Below are positions 34,091 through 44,782 of a stretch of DNA of 64,000 nucleotides, one piece after another. Within the stretch, counting starts at the first letter, position 1; each line of letters opens with the position of its first letter. The translations under genes and the position numbers were made by a program. The stretch lies in contig AP026547.1 of the NCBI GenBank assembly GCA_026075535.2, positions 9,176,001-9,240,000 on the forward strand, given 5' to 3'. Origin of the DNA: Tricholoma matsutake (Eukaryota; Basidiomycota; Agaricomycetes; Agaricales; Tricholomataceae). A model generated the notes under the pieces. The model had not been told where the DNA came from, ran no database searches, and saw only the letters and a list, made by a program, of their open reading frames with translations.

Positions 34091-36145
34091 GTGGATGATG
34101 CTTTCCAAAGCTCCACAGACTCCCTACACACTGTTCCCAACAGTCCCACCTTCAGTACACTGCCATTTTCGCCAAACGTGCCCCTCAGCACCATGGTCAC
34201 ATCAGGGTGCCTTGACATGCTTGAAAGTGATGTTACTGGAATATGCATGCAGATTGATTCACTTAAATCTATGATCAAACACTTTGTCAGAACCCTTCAG
34301 ACTAGCTCCACAACAATGCACTGCCTAATGCACCCACTAAGGAGCACACCCAGATCAAACCATCCCCCCCCACTGAATTTAATGGCATGTGTGCGCAGGG
34401 ACATGCATTCCTTAATTCCTGTGAGTTGTACATTAGTCTCCAGTCACATCAATTCATTGATGAAGCTGCAAAATTTTATTGGGCCTTCACATACCACATA
34501 CATGAAATCTGAACACACCTATCTCTATGTGGACTGTATTCTGCACCAAACTAAAGAATTCAGTTCTCTACCTTTCTCCACTGGGTAACACCATGTGTTT
34601 CTGGTCATGGGTACACACGGGATTGCCATTCCCAGGCAACAGCATACCCTTTTCCATGGTGTTTTGGGTATGTGCGGGTATGCCAGTACTAGGATTTTGG
34701 TCAGGTGAGTGATCATCTGACCTTGTTGATTCACTCACAAGTTTGCTATATTCTTGTTTCATTCTTGATGACTACAGGCACCACCCCCCTCCCTTGCTCC
34801 AAATGTGAGAGGGGGGTTTCTCATCTTGTTCTGGGCAACAACCACCACCATAACCCCCTCATTCACTGCAAATGCGAGTGGGGGGAGGGGGGGGTTTCTC
34901 ATTTCATTCTTGATGACCACAGGCACCATCCCCCCCTCTGTTGCTCCAAACATGAGAGAGGGGGTTCTCATCTTGCTTTGGGCAACAACCACCATCACCA
35001 CCCCCTTGTTTGCTGCAAACATGAGCAGGGGGGGTTTCTTGTTTTGTTCTCATCCACCAGCAGTCTCCACACCCCATCCATTGCATCAAATGTGAGGAGG
35101 GGGCTCATCTCATCCTCTAATGGCAACCACCACCCCCCTCTTGCTTCAAATGTGAGAGAGGGTTTTGTATCCTGGTTCTATGCACTGATGGTGGCACCCC
35201 CTCCTCTCACTTCCAACATGAGAGGGTATTATGTATTAAAATAGATGTAGTTATATTTCTAATGGCCACCACCACCCCCCTCTCACTTCAAATGCAAGAG
35301 GGGATTTTGTATCCTGGTTCTATGCACTGATGGCAGCACCCCCCCCCCCCCCCCCCCCCTCTCACTTCCAATGTGAGAGGGTATTATGTATTAAAATAGA
35401 TGTAGTTATATTTTAAAATATATATTCTTACTGTAGGTGTCAAAGCCTGCAAGTGACTGTGGGTAACCTGCAGATACCCATGGTAACACCATACCCTTAA
35501 CTGTAAGGGTACAGTGTTTGGGGGTATGGGTATGGGTATGAGAAAATATACCTGGGGGTTACCCATGCTGTGCCCTATCCACTTGGGGTGACTTTTGAGC
35601 AGAGTTTGTATGCCACTTTTGTCCCCTCAACAAGCGTCACTGAGCAGTGACATGGCTCAAGTCATCCTCTTACCACCAGGCATGTCAATCCATGGACAAT
35701 TATATTGATGAGTTTAAAGATTTGGTGGACATGGCAGGATATGGAAGGGGGCTACCAGTGGTGGTGAAGTTCTGACGGGGCCTCAACTGAGAGATTCAGG
35801 ACCAGATTGCACAGATGTTGGAAGGACATCCAGCAGACAATGATATCTATGCTTGGTACAAAGCTATTTCACTCTGTGATGAGAACTGACTCACACGCTG
35901 GATTCCATGCTCCAACTACCACTCCTGCACCCTACACCTTCAATCAAACCCTCCCCCAGTGTAACCCCATTCCTGTCTGTCAGACTACTGCACCAGCCAT
36001 CAATGTCCCAGTACCAATGGATGTTGATGCTGCCCATAGCCATGTGCATAGGTTGAATCTCTGCTACCACTGTGGGGAAACTGGACACATGGCTGGAGCA
36101 TGTCTCCATCATCAGGATATTCACATGCTCACCCCTGAGGGGTGA
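34091..36145 (+). pseudogene. Gypsy 1 gag (interrupted)
   Basis: The N-terminal part from about 34,091 (MDDAFQSSTDSLHT) shifts frame near 34,345 into PPTEFNG and HAFLNSCELYISLQSHQF, typical of gypsy Gag. A 995-bp insertion at 34,583 separates it from NYIDEFKDLVDMAGYGRGLP (about 35,695) and EIQDQIAQMLEGHPADND. A CCHC zinc knuckle CYHCGETGHMAGAC follows at about 36,063. Two TGA codons (35,773 and 35,788) fall where relatives have Arg (KFRRGLNRE). The protein would package RNA in virus-like particles; this copy cannot be translated intact. Confidence 0.8.
34583..35577. mobile_element. 995-bp insertion in gypsy 1 gag with hairpin minisatellite
   Basis: Bounded by TCCACT on both sides (34,577-34,582 and 35,578-35,583). 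The ends are GGGTAACACCATG on the left and, reversed, TAGGGCACAGCATGGGTAAC on the right: weakly inverted. The subterminal parts repeat GGGTAT/ATACCC words. The centre (34,780-35,420) is a tandem array of units of roughly 70-150 bp, each with a CCCCCTCTCACTTCAAATG..GAGAGGGG hairpin; the last two share TTTTGTATCCTGGTTCTATG and TATTATGTATTAAAATAGAT. A 21-C run lies at 35,339-35,359. Confidence 0.6.
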
Positions 36146-36490
36146 GATGAACTCCTCCAGGATCTGTTGGCACTTGTAGATGTCAAGGAAGCAAAGGGTC
36201 AGGTTACAGAGGAGATCAAATCAGAGGTTGTAGAGGAGCAGGATTTTTCTATTTGCAGTGAGTGAATTGTACACTCTCATTGCCTGTCCATAACCACTTT
36301 GAAGTTTTGTCAGTTGAATCCTCAGAGAATGAATCTGATTCCATGACTGTTCTCCTCTCTGACCCCTTGAAGTTGGCTGAAGATATACCTGCTCTTCCTA
36401 TCTCTCCCTCTGCCCCATGCCCCAAAATTAAATCATGGGAGCACAAACTACCATGCAAATATATCATTTCATCCACTCTCTACACATTCC

Positions 36491-39290
36491 TTGAACCTGG
36501 CAATTGAACTACAGACTACTGACACTGGACAGATACTTGGTGTCTCTGTGTTCCTGGACTCTGGTGCAACTGGTCTCTTCATCAATGCCCATCTTGCACA
36601 ACAACATCACCTGAATACTTGCTCACTCTCATGTCTGATACCTGTTTATAATGTGGATGGGTCCCCAAATGAAGCTGGTGCCATCTGAGAGGTTGTGGAC
36701 CTGGTCCTCTGTTACAAAGATCATAGTAAGCATGCCCTTTTGCTGTCACTGAGTTAGGAAAGCAGAAGGTGATCTTGGGCTATCTGTGGCTTCAAGACCA
36801 TAACCCAGAGGTCAACTGGCATACTGGGGAGGTCACCATGAGCCGATGTCCATCCAGCTGTCACACTTGTTTCATGGAAGCCAGACAAGAACATCATGAA
36901 CAAAGGGCCTCAGTATGATGCACTCAGAAGTGTCATGCTGGACCCCTACCTGTGCCTGATGTGGAGTTGGAGGGGGTTCCTGATCTGGTGCTGGACTCAG
37001 ATGATGATGAGGAGGAGCCAGAGGAAGTGGAGGAAGGTGATCAGATTTTCTACACTGTGATTCATCCATCACACAAGGTGTGTGCTACATCAAACATATC
37101 CCAGTGCCTCACCAAGGCCTTCCACAAAAACAATACTGCTAAATCCTCTACTGATTCCTTGCTTCCTCATCTCCATGAGTTCGAGGACATGTTCTCCAAG
37201 GAATCATTCAACTCTCTCCCTGTGTGCAAGCTGTGGGGTCACATGATTGAACTCATCCCTGGTGCAACCCCTTCCTCCTGCAAGGTCTATCCTCTCTCTC
37301 CTGAGGAGCAGTGACAGCTTGACCAGTTCATCAATGAGCACCTAGCCTCTGGATGTATTCGACCATCAAAGTCATCCATGGCCTCTCCCTTTTTCTTTGT
37401 TAAGAAGAAGGATGGCTCACTTTGACCAGTTCAAGACTACAGAAGGCTCAATGACATTATGGTTAAAAATTGCTACCTGTTACCTCTCATCTCTGAACTT
37501 GTGAACCGGCTCCATGGAGCCTGATACTTCACCAAGCTCAACGTCCATTGGGATTACAATAATGTGAGGATAGGAGAGGGAGATGAGTAGAAGGCAGCCT
37601 TTTGTACCAACCATGGTCTTTTTGAACTGTTCATCATGTTCTTGGCCTTACTAATAGTCCTGCCACCTTCCAGACCATGGTGAATGACATCTTCCACAAC
37701 CTCATCCTCAAAGGCATCATCTGTATCTATCTTGACAACATCTAAAATGGCTATACCATACCAGATAAATTTTCTAACTTCACCAGAATATTTGAGCATA
37801 TAGGTGGGCCCATAAGCTGAGGGGTTGTCTGCTCACATTAGTTGAACTGAACAATTGTCCCTGAGTTATTTAATAAACAAAATTTGGCTTGATGGCTCAG
37901 CTTGAAATCAAAGCCAAGTGAATAAGTCAGGAACAGATAGTGTTGGCAGAAGACCCCTCAGCTTATGGGCCCATCCATATGCTCAAATATCTTAGTGAAT
38001 TTAGGAAATTTATCTGGCATGCTATAGCCATTTTATTGAAAAACCTTGGCTGAGCCAGTGGCAACACTATCCTGGATGCTGGAAGACCTTGGAGCTCACC
38101 TCATGGAATTATTGGTGGCCACAGATGTCATGGCTCATTGGTCAGTATTGCCATACTTGTGACCTTTGCTTATGCACCAAGATTCCTCATTGCAAACCCA
38201 TTAGTGAGCTACACCCTCTCCCTGTTCCAGAGAGTCATTGGGATGTTGTCAGTGTCGACTTTGTGGTGGAGTTGCCAGAGTTGAATGGATTTGATGCAGT
38301 GATGTGCACAGTTGATTCAGTGGGGAAACATGCTCACTTCATTCCCACTTACACCACTGTCAGTGCCCTGGGTGCCACCCAACTCTATCTCCACCATGTG
38401 TGGAAATTACATGGACTTCCTGGCACTTTCCTTTCTGACTGTGGCCCTCAGTTTGTGGCAGAGTTCACTTGTGAGCTGTACCAACTTCTGGGGATCAAAC
38501 TCCTTGCTTTGACTGCTTATCACCCACAAACTGATGGCCAGACCAAGTGAGTCAACCAGGAACTGGAGCAGTACATCTGTGTCTTTGTCAATGAGCACCA
38601 GGACAATTGGGACAATCTCCTCCCCTTGGCCAAGTTTGGATACAACAACCATGTCCATGCTTCCACTCAACAGACCCCTTTCTTCCTAGACACTGGACAG
38701 CATCTATGCATGGGATTTGAACCTTGCCAAGCCCCCTCACACATTGAGATGGTGAATGAGTTCATGGAACACATGAGGGATAGTTTGGAGGAGGCAAAGG
38801 CAGCCTTGGCAAAGGTGAAGGACAACATGGCGCACTTTTACAATCAACACCATTCTCTGACCCCTCAGTACAAGGTTGGTGATTGAGTTTATTTTGACTC
38901 CAGTGACATCTCCACCACAGGTCCATCCAAGAAACTCGCCCATTGCTTCCTGGGACCTTTCCCCATTGTGTTGGAATGCATGCCTATTGTTTGTGCCTCC
39001 CAGCCTCCATGTCCAGACTCCACCCAGTCTTCCATGTTGTGAAACTACTTCCAGCTCCCCCAGATCCTTTCCCAGGATGCCATTCATGTCCCCCACTGCC
39101 ACCTACAGTGATCAAAGGAGAACCCCAGTACAAAGTCGAGTCAATCTTGGACAGCTGGTTGCATTGAGGAAAACTCCAGTATTTGGTACACTGGAAGGGT
39201 TATGGGTACAAGGAGAACTTGTGGGTCAAGGAGTCCAATGTAAATGCCCCTCAGTTAGTCAAGGAATTCCACTGATGGCACACTGCTGCA
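36491..39290 (+). pseudogene. Gypsy 1 pol: protease, RT, integrase, chromodomain
   Basis: Protease: VSVFLDSGATGLFINAHLAQ at about 36,545 keeps the DSGA active site. RT starts near 37,340 ([20 protein letters not shown]), then ELVNRLHGA and FTKLNVHWDYNNVRIGEGDE, and runs to IYLDN near 37,735 where it is cut. After the MITE, integrase begins with a zinc-binding remnant (HTCDLCLC) and VVSVDFVVELPELNGFDAVM (38,247), TFLSDCGPQF and TAYHPQTDGQTK. A C-terminal chromodomain follows (YKVESILDS, YLVHWKGYGYKENLWVKESN, about 39,130-39,240). TGA at 37,312, 37,423, 37,522 and 38,548 and TAG at 37,588 lie at conserved Arg or Trp positions. Confidence 0.85.
37744..38069. mobile_element. 5'-truncated hAT-type MITE (same family as 12,392-12,762)
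   Basis: It aligns with the 12,392 MITE from about base 36 of its left inverted repeat to the intact right end GGCAACACTA at 38,069. Shared words include GGCAGAAGACCCCTC and CCAGTGGCAACACTA. The missing left tip coincides with loss of RT C-terminus, RNase H and integrase N-terminus from the host gypsy. No target duplication remains. Confidence 0.85.
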
Positions 39291-39368
39291 CTGCATCGCA
39301 TTCAAGTCACTGACTTTGGTCATATGCAATTTTGAATGCATCGGGGTGATGCATCTTAGAGGAGAAGT

Positions 39369-39800
39369 ACTAGAGGGTGCCCCACATGTTTCTCCTATTT
39401 TTTATGTTCATCCTATATTTTTACTCACCTCATTTCCTTCTATTCTTCATTTTCTATGATTTTTCCTTATTTTATTACTAATTTTCCTTTCTATCACATT
39501 TGTGCATGTTGACAGTTTTATATTTAGAGACGGAGTACCCTTTCCAACATCTACCCTTTGGTACAATGTCATTTGGCGGCCTTGATCTGCCTATCTCTGC
39601 CTTTTCTATTTTTAGATTATTATTTGATTTTTGCAGTCTTCACATATACTGGGCACTGGCAAAGGGGTCCTCAGAGTTTTCTCTTTGGATTTCCCTTTGT
39701 TAGGTGTGCCTCCAATCCCTGTAATATGTACTATAATTTTAACTTTGGATTTCCCTTTGCTAGAGGCTAAGGTTGCCCTTATACTTTGGGCTGTTGTAGT
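39369..39800 (+). repeat. Gypsy 1 3' LTR
   Basis: Partner of the 33,629 LTR. It retains TTTGGGCTGTTGTAG near its end, which is deleted in the 5' copy. Confidence 0.85.
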
Positions 39801-39944
39801 AAAAAAGCAAGGAAAACCATGATTTTGTTATTACATACAGAATATGCAAGAATGACCAAACAACTTACTTATCATGGTCTAAAGTCACACTGGGGCCTGA
39901 TGGCATGAGCAATGATTGGCAAATTTATAGTCAAACCCCACCAA

Positions 39945-40070
39945 AAAGCTGTGGCTTAATGGCTTGGCTTTGGCTTTTCAGAACCCCAGGTCAGGCCAAA
40001 GCTGCCATGAAGCTGTCATCATGGCCTGGCTTAGCTTGGCTTACAGCTTCAGGCCAGGCCAGGCACAGCA
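39945..40070. repeat. GGCC-word block
   Basis: AGCTGTGGC, GGCTTGGCTTTGGC, GGCCTGGC, AGCTTGG and CAGGCCAGGCCAGG recur in both orientations, as at 31,680-31,800. It is probably another copy or relative of that short element. The rest of 39,801-40,287 is unassigned. Confidence 0.4.
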
Positions 40071-40292
40071 CTAACCTTAATACATGGAAAATCTTGCAAA
40101 ATCTCTCTTATGACCTACAATGGAAGTACTGTACCATTACATTCAATTCAGCAGTCCCCATGATGCATGATGCTGCTGCCAAAATTATGGTTTCAGCAGC
40201 CTGCTAGGTCCACCATGACATTGACATTTTTCTGCAGCTGCACAATTTTTGTCCAACTGAGTTCAATAGAATATATCTGAACCTGCACCAAT

Positions 40293-40966
40293 TGTTACGA
40301 TTTTCTGTTATTGTAACCCAGGACGACCAGATGTACGCTGGCAAGACCGGGTACTTTATTTTTCTGATTCAACTCGACTCACTTCCGACGGGGGACGCTT
40401 TGACGCATGGTGACTCCATGCACCCGAACCCACTCCCACACATGCTGTGGTATGACAGCCCCTCGACATGAGGTCCATGACATCAGACTCTCATGATCAA
40501 CATGCTGCACTGCAGCACTCCGTGACATCGGACGCCTCATGCGAGACATGAGGCCTGTCATTTCAATTGTTCTTTCTATTTTTACTTGATAACGATCCTG
40601 CATTCTGATTGGATGATAGGTATCTTTGAACTGTATATAAGCTGTAGTAATACTGCCTGTATTCCTCAGCTTGACCTAATTCAAATAATGGTCTTAGACT
40701 CAACCAGAACACTCAACAGCTTAGGAAGCCCCTAGCTGTGATAACTCGAACTCGACAGTTGGAAAGCCTCCAACTGTGATACACGAACCAATGGTCTACT
40801 CAGAAAGCCTCTGAGTACGGATAGCCATATCGACTTAGGAAGCACCAAGTCCTGAACAGAACCCGATACAGTAAGAAAGCCTCTTACTGCAAGAACCGAT
40901 ACAGTTGGAAAGCCTCCAACTGCAACATATGAAGACTAGGCTGAGTTGAGACCTATAGTCTTAACA
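40293..40966 (+). repeat. Solo LTR of gypsy 2 family, with 5-bp target duplication
   Basis: Begins TGTTACGATTT and ends TATAGTCTTAACA. CCAAT flanks both sides (40,288-40,292 and 40,967-40,971). It matches the reverse complement of the LTRs at 49,748-50,397 and 56,305-56,960. It carries the full six-hairpin array (40,716-40,922). A TATATAAG TATA-box-like sequence lies at 40,634. It is the usual product of LTR-LTR recombination. Confidence 0.93.
40716..40922 (+). other. Six-hairpin array with conserved AAGCC loops in the LTR
   Basis: Hairpins at 40,716-40,739, 40,755-40,777, 40,797-40,817, 40,832-40,851, 40,869-40,889 and 40,902-40,922. Each has a different 7-9 bp stem (for example ACAGTTGGA/TCCAACTGT, TACTCAGA/TCTGAGTA, CAGTAAGA/TCTTACTG) around a constant AAGCC or AAGCA centre. 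They are separated by short linkers, several containing GAACC. Lying downstream of the TATA-like box, they would be transcribed into the 5' leader. Confidence 0.85.
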
Positions 40967-41052
40967 CCAATCTTCCAAGGCAGATGGAAGATGAAAAAAA
41001 CATGCAATTGATAATTGTTGAGCACTCGATCAAAACTCGATATGATCTCAAC

Positions 41053-41200
41053 AGAGGATGGAAGTAGCTTGCAAAATATGCATCTACTAGAACACAAAGG
41101 TGTACTTATCTCACAATTATCTCACCAGAGGATGGCAGTAGCTTGCAAAATATGCATCTACTAGAACACAAAGGTGGACCTCGGCCACTTGGAGCTTAGT
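41053..41200. repeat. 74-bp tandem repeat, two copies
   Basis: AGAGGATGG(A/C)AGTAGCTTGC followed by AAAATATGCATCTACTAG and AACACAAAGGTG occurs at 41,053 and 41,127. There is no coding context. The rest of 40,972-41,440 is unassigned. Confidence 0.8.
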
Positions 41201-41439
41201 GACAAGGGAGAAGTAATGAAATTGGATATATATGGATGATATTAACATGTCGAGGTATAGATACATTAGTATATACTACATCAAAGGTGTTAGCATAAGG
41301 GTCAGAAAATAATGGATGGACCTACCTATGCACAAGCGTCGTTCAACTTCAAACATAGATAAACTATCAAAAGATCGTTAGATCATTAGATGTAAGCGAT
41401 GGACCGTGATGGATGGGGAGTATTGTCCCTTATTGTTCC

Positions 41440-42900
41440 CCGTTTCCACCCCGCGAGCAGTTGCTCGTGGTGGCAGTTGGGGGTGCTCTGGTGGTTGTGG
41501 TGGCCATCGTCCTGGGCCTTGTTGTTGGCACAACAGGCAGGGCAACATTTTTCCTGAGAGAAAATATGGAGAAAACATGGAGAAAATTACATTTCTTCAT
41601 GTAGCAAACAAGTCAAGAAAAACTGGTGAAAATAACTTATTTTCTGTTCATTTTCTCTTCAATCTGCCTAAGGAAAAATATATCATTTTTGTGGAGAGAA
41701 AAAAAAGGGAATCTGAAGTGAAAAGAACTTATTTCTTCTTGATTACCCCCTAATTTTTGGATAGGAAAAAAGAGTGATATTTCCTGCAAAAGCAAATCAG
41801 AAATCTTGAGTGAATATAACTTATTTCTTCCAAATTTTGACCTGGAAAACTGCATGTGAAAAAGTGTAATTTTCTCCTCGTGTTTGCCAGATTTTCACCA
41901 GGAGAAAAAGAAACTCTTGCCTGCTTATGTCAACATTGGTGGCTGTGCTCTTGACCCAAACAGGCAGGAGTTTCTTTTTCTCCTGGTGAAAAGCTGGCAA
42001 ACATGAGGAGAGAATTACACTTTTTCACATGCAGTTTTCCAGGTCAAAATTTGGAAGAAATAAGTTATATTCACTCAAGATTTCTGATTTGCTTTTGCAG
42101 GAAATATCACTCTTTTTTCCTATCCAAAAATTAGGGGGAAATCAAGAAGAAATAAGTTCTTTTCACTTCAGATTCCCTTTTTTTTCTCTCCACAAAAATG
42201 ATATATTTTTCCTTAGGCAGATTGAAGAGAAAATGAACAGAAAATAAGTTATTTTCACCAGTTTTTCTTTACTTGTTTGCTAAATGAAAAGGTGTAATTT
42301 TCTCCACATTTTCTCCACATTTTCTCTCTGGGAAAGTTTTGCCCTGCCTGTTGTGTGGGGTGCTTGATTGTCCTCCGTTGTTGGGGTCAGCTCTGTGATT
42401 ACAAGATGTCTAGAATCTAGAAAATAATTGGTTAGCAAAAAGAAACATGGGAGAAAAAAAAATTACCCAGGGTTCAAACGATGATAGACATCGTTTGGGC
42501 CCCATTCATGTGGTTCATCATTTTCCCCCCTCCCCTGTCATTCATATTCGTTGTCATCTCATCATCATGCCGTTTGTCTCGTTGTCCTGCTATTTGTTAT
42601 CCAGTTCTTGGAGGGGTGATGTGGGTGTGCCATCTCATGATTATACATAGTTGAACAAAAAAAAAAACAAGAAAGTAATAAGAAAAAAAACATACCTATG
42701 GCCCAACTGATGTTCCTCATCATTTGGGCCTGTTTTCTACATGATGCACATCTCGAGGTTATACAATAGTTACAACTGATATGCAAATGAATACACTAGT
42801 TAGTTGGGTGAAAAGACAATAAAGTAATAAGAAAATAAACATACCTAGGGGCCAGTTTTCAATGCGACATGGCTACCTGGAGTGAGGCTGAACAGCGAAC
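41440..42900. repeat. Dispersed TIR element, copy C (degenerate, split by a fold-back element)
   Basis: 41,445-41,500 matches the CCACCC(T/C)GCGAGCA..GCTC hairpin region of copy B. After the fold-back element, three A-rich units follow. Two of them end in GGGCCCAAA-type palindromes (42,472-42,502 with CGATG/CATCG inner stem; 42,700-42,730). The third ends at GGGGCC near 42,850. Termini were not located. Confidence 0.55.
41531..42355. mobile_element. Fold-back element, about 393-bp arms, 37-bp loop
   Basis: Arms 41,531-41,923 and 41,961-42,355 are inverted copies. Outer ends read CAACAGGCAGGGCAA on the left and TTGCCCTGCCTGTTG on the right. Arms near the loop are almost identical, so both strands encode the same 72-residue meaningless peptide (41,637-41,855 minus and 42,029-42,247 plus). 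The outer 100 bp diverge more. It is AT-rich with no real gene. It splits repeat copy C. Confidence 0.88.
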
Positions 42901-43031
42901 ATGAAAGTTGAGACATTGATATCTGGTGATATGCTATTACTAAACAATAACAAACACTAAGAACTGCCAGTGTTTGACCTTGAACAAGAGGTGGCAGATT
43001 GGCCAATCATGGACATGGTTGATATGATGTA

Positions 43032-43053
43032 CCCCCCCCCCCCCCCCCCCCCC
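43032..43053 (+). repeat. Poly-C run (22 bases)
   Basis: A pure C homopolymer between a degenerate repeat and a zinc-finger gene fragment. Its length is unreliable in most sequencing data. Confidence 0.8.
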
Positions 43054-43234
43054 AAATGAGGAGATTGTTGTGGCTTGTATTGATGAATGGCAGGACGGCA
43101 AGGGATGAGCGGCATCTCATGGCATCAACAAAGAAACCCTGAGTCTTGGAACCCTGACCTCCCAACACACTACTTTCTCGATGACGTGTTCTCCTTAACT
43201 CCAGGTCAGTTCAGCATCAAAGATATCAAAGCAG

Positions 43235-43720
43235 AAACCTTGTACCAATGTCCCCATTACGTGCAAGTTCTGCCATGATGTGCACTGGAAGTACAATATG
43301 CGGCATCACTTGCAAGAGCGGCCTCCCTCTTGGGAATCAAATACAGATTCACTCAAGGTTCAGGACTTCTCTGGCAAGTTTTCCATTACTAATGAGGAGG
43401 AGACAAAGCTCGGGATACCTGAGGAATCTCATGGCTGCTGTGTGGTTGCAATCAATGCTTATGACACGCGGCGATCACATTCTCTCCCACACATCCACGA
43501 CTCACATGGTGAATCTCCTCACAGATCTCGCTACACAATGCCAGTTCAGCATCCCCACCTCCCACCTCTGCCCATCTCCTTGCCAGTTCTCAAACAGTTC
43601 CAGACAGATTTGAATCACAAAAAATGCTTGGCTCTTCAATACTCAGTTACAACAATGATGTCTTCTCTTGACTCTGTCGTAATATCCCACACATATGCCA
43701 CGCATCCCTTATTCTGAAGA
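43235..43720 (+). pseudogene. C2H2 zinc-finger gene fragment
   Basis: One frame reads TNVPITCKFCHDVHWKYNMR and HHLQERPPSWE, a C-x2-C...H finger of the type seen in Agaricomycete transposon-linked proteins. It is followed by GKFSITNEEETKLGIPEE and a His/Pro-rich tail to a stop near 43,717. Upstream (43,090-43,235) SWNPDLPTHYFLDDVFSL is in another frame. No complete gene can be assembled; it may be a decayed terminal exon. Confidence 0.4.
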
Positions 43721-43729
43721 TCTTGATAC

Positions 43730-44770
43730 TCGGATGGAGGTGTCGATATAGAAGTAGAAGCTTGTAGCAACACAAGTCATATAGTCATACGTCAATCGGC
43801 AGCCCGATGGTAACCAGGTCACCAAGTAAGTCAAACCTGACTATATGTGCTTTTATCCCAACTTGCAATGCTCATTTTCTTAGCATCATTTCAGGTCATA
43901 TTTGTAATTGTGCGTGCTTTGCCAACTTCGCTCAATGCTCCACATGCATGTTAACCTATATTTATAGTTTCAACTTATATCACTCTTATATTCTAACCAC
44001 GAGCGCCACTGTAATTACTGCCACCCTGAGTTAATTGAAAAAGGTATGTGGCTAATTCTCATTCTAATAATGCTACTGACCTGTAAAATCACAGGAGTTT
44101 GGGGCCGACTCCAAGTCTTTCAGTCTCGGGGGAAGCAGCAGCAACAGGGGAACAAAGGATAGTGGCAGGGGAGGCGTCAACAGCAGGGAAAGCAGCAGGA
44201 GCGGCAGTGGCAACATGTTATGGGAAGTTGTAGGGGCAGCGGCACGTGAGGGTAGTGCAGGGGTAGCAGTGAGGGTAGCGGTAGTAGTAGCAGCACCAAT
44301 GTAGTATAAAATCGAGCCCAATCAAATACCTGCTTTTGTATCACTGAAATAGCTTGATCTGGCTTGATTTTTGTCTGAGATTTCGAGCGAGGCCAAGCCA
44401 TTTGGAATAATTTACAGGGGGCTCATTTCCCCTCGTTTCAGCTTGATCCAGCTTGACCGACTTTTCACTGGGACTGAGGTCTGATATATTCAAACCACTA
44501 AAAGCCATGGCTTACAATGGTGTTCTGCTGTGGTATAAATCATTGTCTTACATGTTCCTAGGGATCTTACAAACTGGGGGAACCTCAAATATCACGGTAT
44601 CATTGGAAGTGACATGACAACAGAAAACATCAGAGAAGCAGAATGAAAACAATAAAAAGCAGATAGGTCTAATAGTTCCCTGGGATGAATAATATGGAAC
44701 ACTAACAGGAGAATAAAAATGAACACCAAAGGAAATTCCATCTGAGTCCACATCTCCAACACCCATGCTC
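43730..44770. other. Unassigned stretch with low-complexity GCAGCAG tract
   Basis: Holds a GCAGCAGCAAC/GGGGGAAGC-rich tract (44,125-44,290) and repeated GCTTGATC(T/C)(G/A)GCTTGA words (44,345-44,460). No gene is supported. Confidence 0.3.
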
Positions 44771-44782
44771 ATGAAAAGGAGT

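Larger units (their letters stand above)
33629..39800 (+). mobile_element. Ty3/gypsy chromovirus 1 (decayed, with nested insertions)
   Basis: Two direct LTRs bracket gag and pol in plus orientation: 33,629-34,030 and 39,369-39,800, both starting ACTAGAGGGTGCCCCACATG. They differ by scattered substitutions and small indels, including an 18-bp gap near the 3' end of the left LTR. The right LTR is preceded by a purine-rich AGAGGAGAAGT. Nested inside are a 995-bp insertion (34,583-35,577) and a truncated MITE (37,744-38,069) that sits at a deletion of the RNase H region. Numerous stops and frameshifts show it is long dead. LTR boundaries lack clean TG/CA ends and no target duplication was found. 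Confidence 0.85.

Noticed and set aside
34705..35244. 179-codon frame with repeated His/Cys segments that look like fingers
   Set aside because: The periodicity is that of the hairpin minisatellite; the His/Cys spacing is not a zinc finger pattern.
40716..40922. Regularly spaced repeats resembling a CRISPR array
   Set aside because: They are palindromes with constant loops in a eukaryotic LTR, repeated in three LTR copies, with TG/CA ends and target duplications; no cas genes.
41637..42247. Identical 72-residue frames on opposite strands
   Set aside because: They are the two arms of the fold-back element, not a conserved protein.
43032..43053. Poly-C runs here and at 35,339-35,359 as functional signals
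   Set aside because: Homopolymers of this length are poorly sequenced and have no further context; recorded only as simple repeats.
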